Made by a program: the position numbers and the translations under genes
Shown: one piece after another, positions 25,142 through 34,172 of the stretch
How positions within the stretch are numbered: the stretch's first letter is position 1
Layout of the letters: every line of letters begins with the position of its first letter
Source: Betaproteobacteria bacterium
Lineage (GTDB): Bacteria; Pseudomonadota; Gammaproteobacteria; Burkholderiales; Burkholderiaceae_C
DNA length: 64,000 nt
Assembly (NCBI GenBank): GCA_025356445.1
Contig: JANXSZ010000053.1
Span: forward strand, 17,460-81,459
Direction: 5' to 3'
The notes under the pieces: generated by a model
Told to the model about the DNA's origin: nothing
What the model saw: the letters and a program-made list of their open reading frames with translations, nothing else
The model's database searches: none

Positions 25142-26137
25142 TCAAAGGTCAAAGGCTTGTTTTAACGCTGCAGCCGCGTGGGCATGGGCGATTTTGGCTT
25201 GCGGGATGGCTCGGCCCATTTTGATGAACTCGTGCACCACGCCCCGGTAGATTTCCAGGTCAACGGGAACACCGGCGGCACGCAGGGCATCGCCATACTG
25301 CACGCCTTCGTCCACCAGCGGATCGCATTCGGCCAGACCTATCCAGGCGGGGGCAAGGTCGGAAAAATTAGACGCTCGCAGCGGGGCAAAGCGCCAGTCT
25401 TCACGGTCGGAGGGGTCTCGCACGTAATGGTTGAAGAACCAGCTGATGGCCGGTTCGTCCAGCACAAAGCCTTGGGCAAAGCGCTGGTGAGAGGGGGTGT
25501 CTTGGTGGGCCATCATGCCGGGGTAGAACAGCAATTGCAGCGCCAGCTTAAGGCCGATATCGCGGGCACGCATTGCGCATTGCACCGCCAGCGTGCCACC
25601 GGCACTGTCACCACCGACAGCGATACGGCGTGCATCCAATCCTAAATCCATAGCATTGATAGCAAGCCAGGCAAGCGCATCCCAAGTATCTTCTGCTGCG
25701 GCAGGGAATTTATGCTCTGGTGCGAGACGGTAGTCCAGCGAGATGACCGCTGCACCGCTCAGGCGGCTCAGCTCACGGCACAGGATGTCGTGGGTGTTGA
25801 TGCTACCTACGGTGAAGCCCCCGCCGTGGAAATAGAGCAGCAGGGGCAGACCGGTACCAGCGACACCAACAGCACCGGCCTCTTTGGCCACCGGCGCATA
25901 CAGCCGGGCAGGCAGCGCAAACCCATCCCGGGCGGGGATGGTGAAATCCTCAACCCGGGCCAGTTGCGCCTTGGGAACTTCCAGTACCTCGGCCCCCAGC
26001 GCATAAGCAGCTTTGGCTTGGCGGGGCGACACGGTATAGAGCGGTGGATGCCCAGCGCGGGTCATGCGCTCTAGTACGCCGCGCATGGCGGAGGTCAACA
26101 GGGATTCGGGCGGGGGCAGGCTCAAAACGGTCTCCAA
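25142..26137 (-). CDS. Alpha/beta hydrolase of the hormone-sensitive lipase family
   Basis: A 331-residue esterase of the HSL type. LYFHGGGFTVGS is the oxyanion-hole motif, GGDSAGGTLA carries the nucleophile Ser, and acid and base lie in LAECDPLVDEG and GVVHEFIKMG. It probably hydrolyses short-chain acyl esters in the cytoplasm. It is only one base away from the thioesterase-GNAT gene, so they form an operon with it. A promoter and structured region lie in the 139-base gap to the divergent alcohol dehydrogenase. Confidence 0.92.
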   Translation of the reverse strand: METVLSLPPPESLLTSAMRGVLERMTRAGHPPLYTVSPRQAKAAYALGAEVLEVPKAQLARVEDFTIPARDGFALPARLYAPVAKEAGAVGVAGTGLPLLLYFHGGGFTVGSINTHDILCRELSRLSGAAVISLDYRLAPEHKFPAAAEDTWDALAWLAINAMDLGLDARRIAVGGDSAGGTLAVQCAMRARDIGLKLALQLLFYPGMMAHQDTPSHQRFAQGFVLDEPAISWFFNHYVRDPSDREDWRFAPLRASNFSDLAPAWIGLAECDPLVDEGVQYGDALRAAGVPVDLEIYRGVVHEFIKMGRAIPQAKIAHAHAAAALKQAFDL

Positions 26138-26197
26138 AACAGCGATCCCAAAGTCGCCAAACAGTTACTGAACAGTCACGCAGGGGGCACGGGCAAA

Positions 26198-26236
26198 GCC
26201 GTGAAGGCTGGTATCGTACCGTGTTGCTTTCACGGC
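26198..26236. promoter_or_regulatory. Nested inverted repeats upstream of the alcohol dehydrogenase
   Basis: GCCGTGAA (26198-26205) is mirrored by TTCACGGC (26229-26236), and between them GGTATCGTACC (26210-26220) is itself an inverted repeat. The pair ends 40 bases before the dehydrogenase ATG in the divergent gap. It could be an operator or a leader hairpin. Confidence 0.45.
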
Positions 26237-26276
26237 CCGGCCCCGCCCTATAAACAAAGAGACACGAAAGATCCCC

Positions 26277-27413
26277 ATGGCTTTTATCTACTACGTCACC
26301 CATATCCATTTTGAATTTGGTGCGGTTCAGATGCTCAAGGCGGAGTGCCAGCGCATCGGCATCACGCGCCCCCTGGTCGTCACTGACGCGGGTGTCAAAG
26401 CCGCAGGCGTACTGCAAAAGGCGTTGGACCAGCTCGGTGGTTTGACCGTGGCGGTATTTGACCAAACGCCATCCAACCCGACCGAAGCTGCGGTGCTCGC
26501 CGCCGCCAAAATGTACAAAGACAACGCGTGTGATGGCCTGATCGCGGTCGGCGGTGGCAGTGCCATTGACTGCGCCAAGGGTGTCGCCATTGCCGCCACG
26601 CACGAAGGCCCACTCACACGCTATGCCACCATCGAAGGTGGCTCGGCCCTCATCACCGAGCGTACCGCCCCGCTGATTGCAGTGCCCACCACCAGTGGCA
26701 CGGGCTCTGAGGTGGCACGCGGTGCCATCATCATCGTGGACGACCACCGCAAGCTGGGTTTCCACTCGTGGCACCTCGTGCCCCAAAGCGCGATCTGTGA
26801 CCCTGAGTTGACGCTGGGCCTGCCCCCCATGTTGACTGCCGCCACCGGTATGGACGCCATTGCCCACTGCATGGAAACCTTCATGGCCCCCGCTTTTAAC
26901 CCACCTGCTGACGGCATCGCCCTGGAAGGCCTGCGGCGCGGCTGGGGTGCCATTGAGCGTGCGACCCAAAACGGGCTCGACCGCGAAGCCCGCCTGAACC
27001 TGATGAGCGCCAGCATGCAAGGGGCCATGGCCTTCCAAAAGGGCTTGGGCTGTGTGCATTCCCTGAGCCATAGCCTGGGCGGGGTGAATCCACGCTTGCA
27101 CCACGGTACGTTGAACGCGATGTTTTTACCGGCCGTAGTACGCTTCAATGCCGACGTGGAATCGCTTCAAAAAGAAGAGCGCCTCAAGCGCATGGCGCAT
27201 GCCATGGGGCTGGATACAGGCAGTGATGTTGCCGAGGCACTGACCGACATGAACGCCCGGTTGGGCCTGCCTAGCGGGCTGGCTGCGATGGGGGTGGAAC
27301 GGGTGCAGTTTGCACAGATTATTCAAGGGGCACTGGTTGACCACTGCCACAAGACCAATCCAAGGTTGGCGAGTGCGGCAGACTACGAGGGAATGCTGGG
27401 CAGTTCGATGTAA
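26277..27413 (+). CDS. Iron-containing alcohol dehydrogenase
   Basis: A group III, Fe-dependent NAD(P) dehydrogenase of 378 residues. GGGSAIDCAKGVA binds the nucleotide, PTTSGTGSEVARGAII is a family signature, and metal ligands appear as D in ATGMDAIAHCME (with that His), H in GCVHSLSHSLGG and H in RLHHGTLNA. The substrate cannot be told; EutG/AdhB-like and lactaldehyde reductase-like enzymes share these motifs. It is a single-gene unit, convergent with the patatin gene, with 24 bases between. Confidence 0.92.
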   Translation: MAFIYYVTHIHFEFGAVQMLKAECQRIGITRPLVVTDAGVKAAGVLQKALDQLGGLTVAVFDQTPSNPTEAAVLAAAKMYKDNACDGLIAVGGGSAIDCAKGVAIAATHEGPLTRYATIEGGSALITERTAPLIAVPTTSGTGSEVARGAIIIVDDHRKLGFHSWHLVPQSAICDPELTLGLPPMLTAATGMDAIAHCMETFMAPAFNPPADGIALEGLRRGWGAIERATQNGLDREARLNLMSASMQGAMAFQKGLGCVHSLSHSLGGVNPRLHHGTLNAMFLPAVVRFNADVESLQKEERLKRMAHAMGLDTGSDVAEALTDMNARLGLPSGLAAMGVERVQFAQIIQGALVDHCHKTNPRLASAADYEGMLGSSM

Positions 27414-27437
27414 GCGTCGTTGACAACAACTTAAGTT

Positions 27438-28568
27438 CTACAGTGCCTCAACCCGCCCCATGTCAGGCTTTTGTACCCAGGCAGCAAACTCATCGGCCAA
27501 TTGCTGGGCTTGAGATATCGCAGCTGTCCAGGCTTTGACGCGGCCTGCAAAATCAGTGCCGTAATGGGTGAAATCAGTGCGGTCCGGCAGCTTGGCGTTG
27601 GGCAGTGTTTTGACCCAACCGGGATCAGGTGCCAGCACCACGGCGTTATCGAGAAAGTGGGTAGACCCGTGTCGCCATTTCAGGCCTTTGTCCAGCCAGC
27701 CGGGGACGATGCTCTTTTGAAAGTGGGGATACAGCACCACACCTTGCGCTGTACCTTGAGCGATACCTTCATGGCCAACCTCTTCGCCACACAGCTTGCG
27801 GTAGTCCAGGTGCAGGTGGTAATCGGTGATGCCGCCATCCCAGTAGGCACCGCTGGGTGCGCCAGGGATGTGGTTGACCGAGCGCAGCACAAAGGGTATT
27901 GAGCAACTGGCCTGCAAAGCAGGGCTGAAATTCGCCTCGCTCAGGTGGACTTGCCGGGTGCGGTAATCGGCGGTGGCGAACGGTATACCGGCGTCGTGCG
28001 ATGAAAAAACCACCCGCTCCAGCCATGCACCCAAGGCTTTGCGGTGCAGCGTGTTGGTGACAAAAGCACCCAGGTAGCCAAGCGGTGTGCCAATACGGTG
28101 TTCGCGCCGCAGCACATGGCGTCCGCGTGCAGTGATGATGTGCAGGCGGTAACGGGGGTGGGCCAGGATTTCACCCACCCGTCCGCTGTAAAACGCTTGT
28201 AAATTACGGCCAAACACCTCACTCACTTGGTCTGCGGAGACGCGCTTTTGCCCCGGTGGCACCACGTAATCCTGGTGGATGTAGTCATGCTCCAGCTTGT
28301 GCAGCGCCGTGATCGGATCAGCCAGGCAAGCCGTCGCCATGCGCCACGCGCCTATGGACGCCCCCACCAGGTGCACGGCGTGCGTGCTTTGGGCGAGCCA
28401 GTCGCCAAACAGGTAGCGGTCTAGCGCCCCCAAAATCAGACCTTTGGGGCCACCGGCGGCACCAGGGATGAGTTTGACGTGGTGCGGTTGAAGGCCGTCA
28501 CGGGCCAGCAGGGCGCGGGCTTGAGGGCCAGCGTAGATGCGCAGTGCGTGGGACGAGGCAGAGGTCAT
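27438..28568 (-). CDS. Patatin-like phospholipase
   Basis: A 376-residue putative lipid acyl hydrolase. GAAGGPKGL provides the oxyanion loop, LVGASIGAWR the GxSxG nucleophile, and GAYWDGGITDYH the DGG/DGA aspartate, so the Ser-Asp dyad is complete. No signal peptide or membrane segment. Its ATG overlaps the HDOD stop by one base (TAATG), so both are in one operon. Substrate unknown; membrane lipid turnover or lipid granule metabolism would be plausible. Confidence 0.88.
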   Translation of the reverse strand: MTSASSHALRIYAGPQARALLARDGLQPHHVKLIPGAAGGPKGLILGALDRYLFGDWLAQSTHAVHLVGASIGAWRMATACLADPITALHKLEHDYIHQDYVVPPGQKRVSADQVSEVFGRNLQAFYSGRVGEILAHPRYRLHIITARGRHVLRREHRIGTPLGYLGAFVTNTLHRKALGAWLERVVFSSHDAGIPFATADYRTRQVHLSEANFSPALQASCSIPFVLRSVNHIPGAPSGAYWDGGITDYHLHLDYRKLCGEEVGHEGIAQGTAQGVVLYPHFQKSIVPGWLDKGLKWRHGSTHFLDNAVVLAPDPGWVKTLPNAKLPDRTDFTHYGTDFAGRVKAWTAAISQAQQLADEFAAWVQKPDMGRVEAL

Positions 28569-29368
28569 TAAGCTTCTAAAACGCCTTCAAAGTCGTCCAT
28601 CAGCAAATCAGGGTCTAAAGTCAGCAATTCGCCCACTTCATCGGGGTAGGTGTGGATCAGGTCAACGCGGCTTTGCTGAAGCTCTGCCGCCCTCGCCCGC
28701 CACGCCGCCATGTGGATCACCCCGGCCATCGGTTCGTACAGGTCGTTGTCGAACGGCGCACGCTGGTGTTCGATCGCGTTGACGATGCTTTTCGGAAAAC
28801 GCCAGTCGCGTGCCAACGCCGCACCCACGTCGGCGTAGGTGTAGCCGAACATCTCAAACTCGGTTTGCGAGCGCTTGATGGCCAGCGGTGCCATGGTTTC
28901 ATCCAGTTTGAGCATCACATCGGGCATGCCCACGTGCATCACGATCTCACCAATGGAGTGAATCACGCCCACGGTGAAAGCGAGGTTCAAATCAATGTCA
29001 ATTTTGGATGCCACATAACGTGCCATGTTGGCGGTGTTGAAGCTGTAGCGCCAAAACTGCTCCAGCTTGACACCGGGCACCACGCTGAACGAGTTGTCCA
29101 TCACCGCGCCCAGCACCACAGCCCGCACGCGGGTGAAGCCCAGCATGGCTATAGCCTCTTGCGCGGTGGTGACAGAGCGCGCCAAGCCAAAAAATGCCGA
29201 ATTTGCTTGCTTGAGCAGCTTGGCCAGCAGCACCGGGTCGGTGGAGATATGGTGAGCGATTTCGCGCGCGTCCACGTCTTCTTTGTCGAAAGTTTCAATC
29301 AACATCAGTGCCAACTCGGGCACGGTGGGCAGCGCATTGGGTTGTTTGAGCAGTTGTTCCAACTTCAT
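28568..29368 (-). CDS. HDOD-domain signalling protein
   Basis: A 266-residue single-domain protein. HDOD domains are degenerate HD hydrolases used as signalling output or scaffolds. NALPTVPELALMLIETF, STDPVLLAKLLKQANSAFFG, AIAMLGFTRVRAVVLGAVM and FTVGVIHSIGEIVMHV follow the family order. The residue pair at the HD position (VIHSIGE) lacks the metal-binding Asp, so no phosphodiesterase activity is expected. The ATG at 29368 is preferred to a TTG 15 bases upstream. It is coupled to the patatin gene, and tex is upstream on the same strand. Confidence 0.92.
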   Translation of the reverse strand: MKLEQLLKQPNALPTVPELALMLIETFDKEDVDAREIAHHISTDPVLLAKLLKQANSAFFGLARSVTTAQEAIAMLGFTRVRAVVLGAVMDNSFSVVPGVKLEQFWRYSFNTANMARYVASKIDIDLNLAFTVGVIHSIGEIVMHVGMPDVMLKLDETMAPLAIKRSQTEFEMFGYTYADVGAALARDWRFPKSIVNAIEHQRAPFDNDLYEPMAGVIHMAAWRARAAELQQSRVDLIHTYPDEVGELLTLDPDLLMDDFEGVLEA

Positions 29369-29419
29369 GGGGTGCCTCGGCAAAGGGTTTTAGTTTGGTT
29401 TTTGTCCTAGACGATTATG

Positions 29420-31849
29420 CTATTTCTTCAAGCCTTGCAGCTTGGCAAAGGCCGAGGCCATGGCGTTGCCCGCAGCAGGCTGGTTGCCCCCGGAATAGCT
29501 GCCTTGCTGGCTTCGTCCCTGACTTTGGCCTCGGCCAGCGCCTTCAAAACGGTTGTCACGCGGGCCATCTTTGCGGGCGGGGGCGGCGTCGAGCTTCATG
29601 GACAAACCGATGCGTTTGCGCGCCACGTCCACTTCCATCACCTTCACTTTGACCACATCGCCCGTTTTAACGATTTCGCGGGCATCGCTGATGAACTTGT
29701 GGCTCATTTGGCTGACATGCACCAAACCGTCCTGATGGACTCCCAAGTCGATGAACGCACCAAACGCAGCCACGTTGCTCACGGTGCCCTCCAGCACCAT
29801 GCCCTCTTTCAGGTCTTTGATGTCTTCCACACCTTCGCTGAAGCGGGCCACTTTGAAATCGGGGCGTGGGTCACGGCCTGGTTTTTCCAGTTCGCTCAAA
29901 ATGTCTTTGACGGTGATGACGCCGAATTTCTCGTTCGCGAACAACTCGGGCTTGAGGGCTTTGAGCATCTCGGCACGGCCCATCAGTTCGGTAATCGGTT
30001 TGGCGGTTTGGGCGATGATTTTCTCAACCACGGCGTAGGTTTCGGGGTGAACGCTGGTCATGTCCAGCGGATTGTCACCGCCGCGAATGCGCAAAAAGCC
30101 TGCGCTTTGTTCGAATGTTTTGGCTCCGAGGCCAGACACATCCATCAGTTGCTTGCGGTTTTTGAACGCGCCATTGGCTTCACGCCAGCGCACCACGGCT
30201 TTGGCAACGCTGCCCGAGAGGCCGGACACCCGGCTCAGCAGCGGCACACTGGCGGTGTTCAGGTCCACGCCCACCGCGTTCACGCAGTCTTCCACCACGG
30301 TTTCCAGTGTGCGGGCCAGCTCGCTTTGGTTCACGTCATGTTGGTACTGGCCAACACCAATGGACTTGGGGTCAATCTTCACCAACTCAGCCAGCGGATC
30401 TTGCAGGCGGCGGGCAATGCTGGCGGCACCGCGCAGGCTCACGTCCACATCGGGCATCTCCTGGCTGGCAAATTCGCTGGCGCTGTAGACCGAGGCACCC
30501 GCTTCGCTGACGACAACTTTTTGCATCGCAGGGCCTGCGGTAGAACCGGTAGCGCCGGTGTCATGCACGCTTTCCAGACGCTTCATCAGATCGCCCGCCA
30601 GTTTGTCCGTCTCGCGGCTGGCTGTGCCGTTGCCAATGGCAATCAGGTTCACACCGTGTTTGCGCGACAGCAGCGCCAAGGTGTGCAGCGAGCCCTCCCA
30701 ATCCCGGCGCGGCTCGTGGGGGTAGATGGTCGAGGTTTCCAGCAGTTTGCCCGTGCTGTCCACCACCGCCACTTTCACACCGGTACGGATACCCGGGTCC
30801 AAGCCCATCACCACGCGCGGTCCCGCAGGTGCAGCCAGCAGCAGGTCACGCAGGTTATCGGCAAAGACTTTGATGGCGACTTTTTCTGCATCCTCGCGCA
30901 GCCGGGCAAACAAATCGCGCTCGGTGGACATGCTGAGTTTGACGCGCCATGTCCAGGCCACACATTTGCGGATCACGTCATCGGAGGCCCGCTTTTGGTG
31001 GCTCCAGCCCAGGTGCAGCGCGATACGCCCTTCAGCAAGGCTGACGACCACAGCACGCGGTGTTTTTGCATCATTGGTGGTCGTAGCGCTTACTGGATCG
31101 GCTTCAGGCGCTATTAATTTTGCATCAAGTACCTCCAGCGTCCGCCCCCGGAACACGGCCAGTGCGCGGTGCGAGGGCACGCGGCCAATCGGCTCATCGT
31201 AGTCAAAATAATCGCGGAACTTGGCCACATCCGGGTTGTTTTCGTCTTTGCCGTCGGCGAGTTTGGAGCGCAGCAAGCCCTCGTTCCACAGCCATTCGCG
31301 CAGGCCTTGCACCAGGAAGGCGTCTTCAGCCCAGCGCTCAGACAGCAGGTCACGCACGCCGTCCAAAACCGCCTGTGGTGTAGAAAAATCAGTACCTTCT
31401 GGTGTGCCCGCAGGCTTCACGAAGGCGGTAGCTTCCAGAATGGGGTCAAGCGAGGGGTCGGCAAACAGTTTGTCAGCCAGCGGCTCAATACCGGCTTCCC
31501 GGGCCATCATGCCCTTGGTGCGGCGCTTGGGCTTGAAGGGCAGGTAGAGGTCTTCCAGTTCTTGTTTGGTAGGTGCGAATTCGATGGCGGCACGCAGCTC
31601 GGGGGTGAGCTTGCCTTGTTCGTCAATACTTTTGAGCACAGCTTCGCGCCGGTCTTCGAGTTCACGCAGGTACGAAAGGCGCGCATCCAGCTCGCGCAAT
31701 TGGATATCGTCCAGCCCGTTGGTCACTTCTTTGCGGTAACGGGCGATGAACGGCACCGTAGCCCCGCCATCGAGCAAGTCCACCGCTGCCCTCACCTGTT
31801 GTTCGGTTACTTTGATTTCTGAGGCGATTTGGCGGATGATTTTTTGCAT
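29420..31849 (-). CDS. tex: Tex-family S1 RNA-binding transcription protein
   Basis: An RNA-binding protein affecting transcription and stress tolerance. The N-terminal helix-turn-helix-like region, VPFIARYRKEVTNGLDD, the YqgF-like domain (VVMGLDPGIRTGVKVAVVD), the helix-hairpin-helix region (VGVDLNTASVPLLSRVSGL) and the C-terminal S1 domain (GMVLEGTVSNVAAFGAFIDLG) are all present. At 809 residues it is longer than the usual 770-780 because of a Gly/Arg/Gln-rich tail that may add RNA contacts. A degenerate AT-rich patch lies near 31100. Confidence 0.95.
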   Translation of the reverse strand: MQKIIRQIASEIKVTEQQVRAAVDLLDGGATVPFIARYRKEVTNGLDDIQLRELDARLSYLRELEDRREAVLKSIDEQGKLTPELRAAIEFAPTKQELEDLYLPFKPKRRTKGMMAREAGIEPLADKLFADPSLDPILEATAFVKPAGTPEGTDFSTPQAVLDGVRDLLSERWAEDAFLVQGLREWLWNEGLLRSKLADGKDENNPDVAKFRDYFDYDEPIGRVPSHRALAVFRGRTLEVLDAKLIAPEADPVSATTTNDAKTPRAVVVSLAEGRIALHLGWSHQKRASDDVIRKCVAWTWRVKLSMSTERDLFARLREDAEKVAIKVFADNLRDLLLAAPAGPRVVMGLDPGIRTGVKVAVVDSTGKLLETSTIYPHEPRRDWEGSLHTLALLSRKHGVNLIAIGNGTASRETDKLAGDLMKRLESVHDTGATGSTAGPAMQKVVVSEAGASVYSASEFASQEMPDVDVSLRGAASIARRLQDPLAELVKIDPKSIGVGQYQHDVNQSELARTLETVVEDCVNAVGVDLNTASVPLLSRVSGLSGSVAKAVVRWREANGAFKNRKQLMDVSGLGAKTFEQSAGFLRIRGGDNPLDMTSVHPETYAVVEKIIAQTAKPITELMGRAEMLKALKPELFANEKFGVITVKDILSELEKPGRDPRPDFKVARFSEGVEDIKDLKEGMVLEGTVSNVAAFGAFIDLGVHQDGLVHVSQMSHKFISDAREIVKTGDVVKVKVMEVDVARKRIGLSMKLDAAPARKDGPRDNRFEGAGRGQSQGRSQQGSYSGGNQPAAGNAMASAFAKLQGLKK

Positions 31850-32022
31850 GAAGAGGTCAACAACAAGGTCAAATAGCTAGCGAAGCGGCGAAGTTTGCCA
31901 CAGGCGGAGGCGTGCAAAGGTGGAAAAGGCCACAGTTTGGGAGGGCTTGCGATCGACGAACTGCTTTGCAAAACAGCTGGCGTGTGGTCAATCTGGCGGG
32001 CATCGCTTGGTTAAACTAGCCC

Positions 32023-32352
32023 ATGCATTGGTTCTACCTCGCGATAGCGATCATCTCTGAAGTTATAGGCACTTCCGCCCTCAAAGCGGCCGACGGTTTC
32101 ACCCGTTTTTGGCCCTCTGTGGCTGTCGTGTCGGGCTATGGCGTTGCTTTTTACTGCCTGTCCGAGGTGATTCGCACTGTGCCGGTAGGTGTTGCCTATG
32201 CCATTTGGTCGGGCGTAGGGACGGCGCTGATTGCCTTGATCGGTTGGCTCGTTTTGGGCCAAAAGCTGGACGTAGCCGCTGTGATCGGTCTCACACTCAT
32301 CGTGTCAGGCGTGGCGGTTTTGAATGTTTTCTCCAAATCCATCGCGCCGTAG
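32023..32352 (+). CDS. Small multidrug resistance (EmrE-type) transporter
   Basis: A 109-residue inner-membrane protein with four hydrophobic helices, exporting quaternary ammonium compounds or other cations by proton antiport. The essential Glu is E13 in IISEVIGTSALK, as in EmrE, and GVAYAIWSGVGTALIALIG in helix 3 marks the EmrE/Qac branch rather than the guanidinium exporters of the SugE branch. A -10-like TAAACT lies close to the ATG. It stands alone and is convergent with yebC, with a strong hairpin between. Confidence 0.92.
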   Translation: MHWFYLAIAIISEVIGTSALKAADGFTRFWPSVAVVSGYGVAFYCLSEVIRTVPVGVAYAIWSGVGTALIALIGWLVLGQKLDVAAVIGLTLIVSGVAVLNVFSKSIAP

Positions 32353-32367
32353 AGACTGAACTGTGGC

Positions 32368-32391
32368 GCGGGTTGCTGCGCAGCAGCCCGC
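32368..32391. terminator. Bidirectional intrinsic terminator-like hairpin
   Basis: GCGGGTTGCTGC (32368-32379) is followed at once by GCAGCAGCCCGC, complementary except for one G-U pair. It lies exactly between the convergent SMR and yebC stops. There is no clean T-run, so it may work as a hairpin barrier rather than a canonical rho-independent terminator. Confidence 0.6.
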
Positions 32392-32397
32392 CTGTAC

Positions 32398-33111
32398 TTA
32401 GCCTGCCAAGCCTACGAACACGTTTTGCACGTCGTCGTTGTCATCCACAGCAGAGAGGAAGGCTTCGACTTCTTCCAGATGCTCGGCGCTCAGGCTGGCC
32501 GGGTCAATCGGGTTCTTGGCCTTGTAGCCCAGCTTGACGGACAAGACTTTGAAGCCTTGGGCCGGTAATGCACGGCTCACCAGATCAAGATCGGTGGGGT
32601 CGGTAAGGAACAGCGTACCGCCCTCTTCCTCACCTGGCTCAAAATCTTGCGCACCGGCTTCAATCGCCGCCAACTCGGCATCGGCGTCTTTGACAGCGGG
32701 TTCGGCTTCGATCATGCCCACATGGTCAAAATCCCAAGATACCGAGCCGGAAGTCCCTTGTTGCCCTTTGCGAAACAGCACGCGCATGTCCGAGGCCGTG
32801 CGGTTCACGTTGTCGGTCAGGCATTCGATCATCACGGCCACGCGGTGTGGCCCAAAGCCTTCGTAAATCACGTGCTCAAAATTAACGGCTTCACCCGTCA
32901 GACCTGCGCCTTTTTTGATGGCACGGTCCAGCGTTTCTTTGGGCATCGAGACTTTGCGGGCCTGCTCGGCCACCAGCCGCAAGCGCGCGTTGGTAGCAGG
33001 GTCAGCCCCATTGCGCGCTGCGATCATGATGTCTTTGGCCAAGCGGCCAAACAGACGGCCCCTGGCATTCGCTGCGAGTTCCTTGCCTTTTGCTTTCCAT
33101 TGCGCGCCCAT
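32398..33111 (-). CDS. yebC: YebC/PmpR-family transcriptional regulator
   Basis: A 237-residue protein of the TACO1/YebC family. Recent work links this family to translation of difficult peptide motifs and to transcription control. [28 protein letters not shown] is this subgroup's N-terminus; [32 protein letters not shown] and [11 protein letters not shown] are diagnostic. I chose the ATG at 33111; the longer frame to 33210 adds 33 residues not expected in the family. Confidence 0.93.
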   Translation of the reverse strand: MGAQWKAKGKELAANARGRLFGRLAKDIMIAARNGADPATNARLRLVAEQARKVSMPKETLDRAIKKGAGLTGEAVNFEHVIYEGFGPHRVAVMIECLTDNVNRTASDMRVLFRKGQQGTSGSVSWDFDHVGMIEAEPAVKDADAELAAIEAGAQDFEPGEEEGGTLFLTDPTDLDLVSRALPAQGFKVLSVKLGYKAKNPIDPASLSAEHLEEVEAFLSAVDDNDDVQNVFVGLAG

Positions 33112-33329
33112 GATCGAGATTCCTTGTGTTGTAGCGCGTTGGTGCGCCAAGTTTTTGTGGGGATGATTAAGCCTTGTGCGCTTGTCAAATAGATGCGGCA
33201 GAAGGCTCAAAGGGGATTGGGTTATACACCCATAACAGCCCTAATACAGGTTAGGTACTGGTAGCGCTGGTGAATCTCATGGCGGTTTGTGCCACACTTC
33301 CCCGTCAATCGTTTTCAGGAGTTCCCCTC

Positions 33330-33557
33330 ATGGCCCGTCCCACTGCTTGGGCACCCAAAGTTGCTGCGCTGATTAAAAGCGGCAACAGCACCGGCGCGTT
33401 ATTGCAAATCAAGGCTGCACCGACTGTCAAAGACCTGCAACAGCTGCGTATTTTGCTGGCTACAGACAATTTGTTGGCCAAAAACCGAAATATTGACGAG
33501 GCGACGTCAGACCAAATCACCGCGCTTTCTTCCCCCAGGTTGCACCGCGCACCCTGA
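33330..33557 (+). CDS. Small hypothetical protein
   Basis: A 75-residue protein with a good ribosome site, AGGAG at 33317-33321, 8 bases before the ATG at 33330; this decides the start over the ATG at 33270. It is basic at the N-terminus and helical (WAPKVAALIKSGNSTGALLQI), with the repeated motif TVKDLQQLRILL. No family recognised. The cupin gene follows 31 bases later on the same strand, so they may be co-transcribed. Confidence 0.55.
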   Translation: MARPTAWAPKVAALIKSGNSTGALLQIKAAPTVKDLQQLRILLATDNLLAKNRNIDEATSDQITALSSPRLHRAP

Positions 33558-33588
33558 TTCGTTGTCACTGCCCCTCAAGGAAACCACC

Positions 33589-34083
33589 ATGCGATTCACC
33601 GCTACGACGCTTGTTAAATCCAAAGCCACTCTCACCACGCTGGCCATTAGTGCCGCCTTTTGTGCCGGCTTGGCGATCTCCCCGGCGACCGAGCATGTGC
33701 TGAGTCTGGCCCATGCCCAAGCAGTGCCCTTGGTCGCGTCCGTCATTGACATTGACAGCATCAAAGAAGCCGATCTGCCCACCACGCCCAACCCGGATTT
33801 GCGGGCCAAAACGCTGGTGGTGACTGACAACGCCACCCTTGGTGTGCAAATGGGCAATGTTGGCAAGCACTTTCACAGCAAGTCAGACGAAATCCAGTAC
33901 ATCGTGGAAGGCACGGGTACGGCGTGGCTGGGCGACAAAAAGATCGACCTGAAACCCGGCATGCTGATCGTGATCCCCAAGGGCACAGCGCACGCAGGCA
34001 CGGTAGAGACAACGGGCCGGTTCAAGGCGATTGCGATCAAGATTCCACCGCAGATGAGTGGCGATACGACATTTGTGCAGTGA
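33589..34083 (+). CDS. Exported cupin-domain protein
   Basis: A 164-residue protein with a signal peptide (hydrophobic TTLAISAAFCAGLAI, cleavage after AHAQA near residue 45) and a cupin 2 barrel: GKHFHSKSDEIQYIVEGTG carries the metal-binding His pair and Glu, and PGMLIVIPKGTAHAG the last His. So a metal-dependent periplasmic enzyme or binding protein. AAGGAAA precedes the ATG at 33589, which decides the start over the in-frame ATG at 33493. Substrate not predictable. Confidence 0.85.
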   Translation: MRFTATTLVKSKATLTTLAISAAFCAGLAISPATEHVLSLAHAQAVPLVASVIDIDSIKEADLPTTPNPDLRAKTLVVTDNATLGVQMGNVGKHFHSKSDEIQYIVEGTGTAWLGDKKIDLKPGMLIVIPKGTAHAGTVETTGRFKAIAIKIPPQMSGDTTFVQ

Positions 34084-34172
34084 CGTGTTCCTTGAATACG
34101 GGGTGACGATGTAAGAAAACGGATGGGTTGCGCGACCAAGCCGTAGCCCTCTTCACCACCCAAGGATTCGCC

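Noticed and set aside
25950..27104. Long minus-strand frame opposite the iron alcohol dehydrogenase
   Set aside because: It overlaps a gene with clear catalytic motifs and shows none itself.
29417..31117. Long plus-strand open frame opposite tex
   Set aside because: His- and Ala-rich composition and complete overlap with the conserved tex gene show it is an antisense shadow of high-GC coding DNA.
31860..32022. Guanidine riboswitch before the SMR transporter
   Set aside because: No paired ACGR-loop hairpins were seen, and the protein is of the EmrE branch rather than the guanidinium-exporting one.
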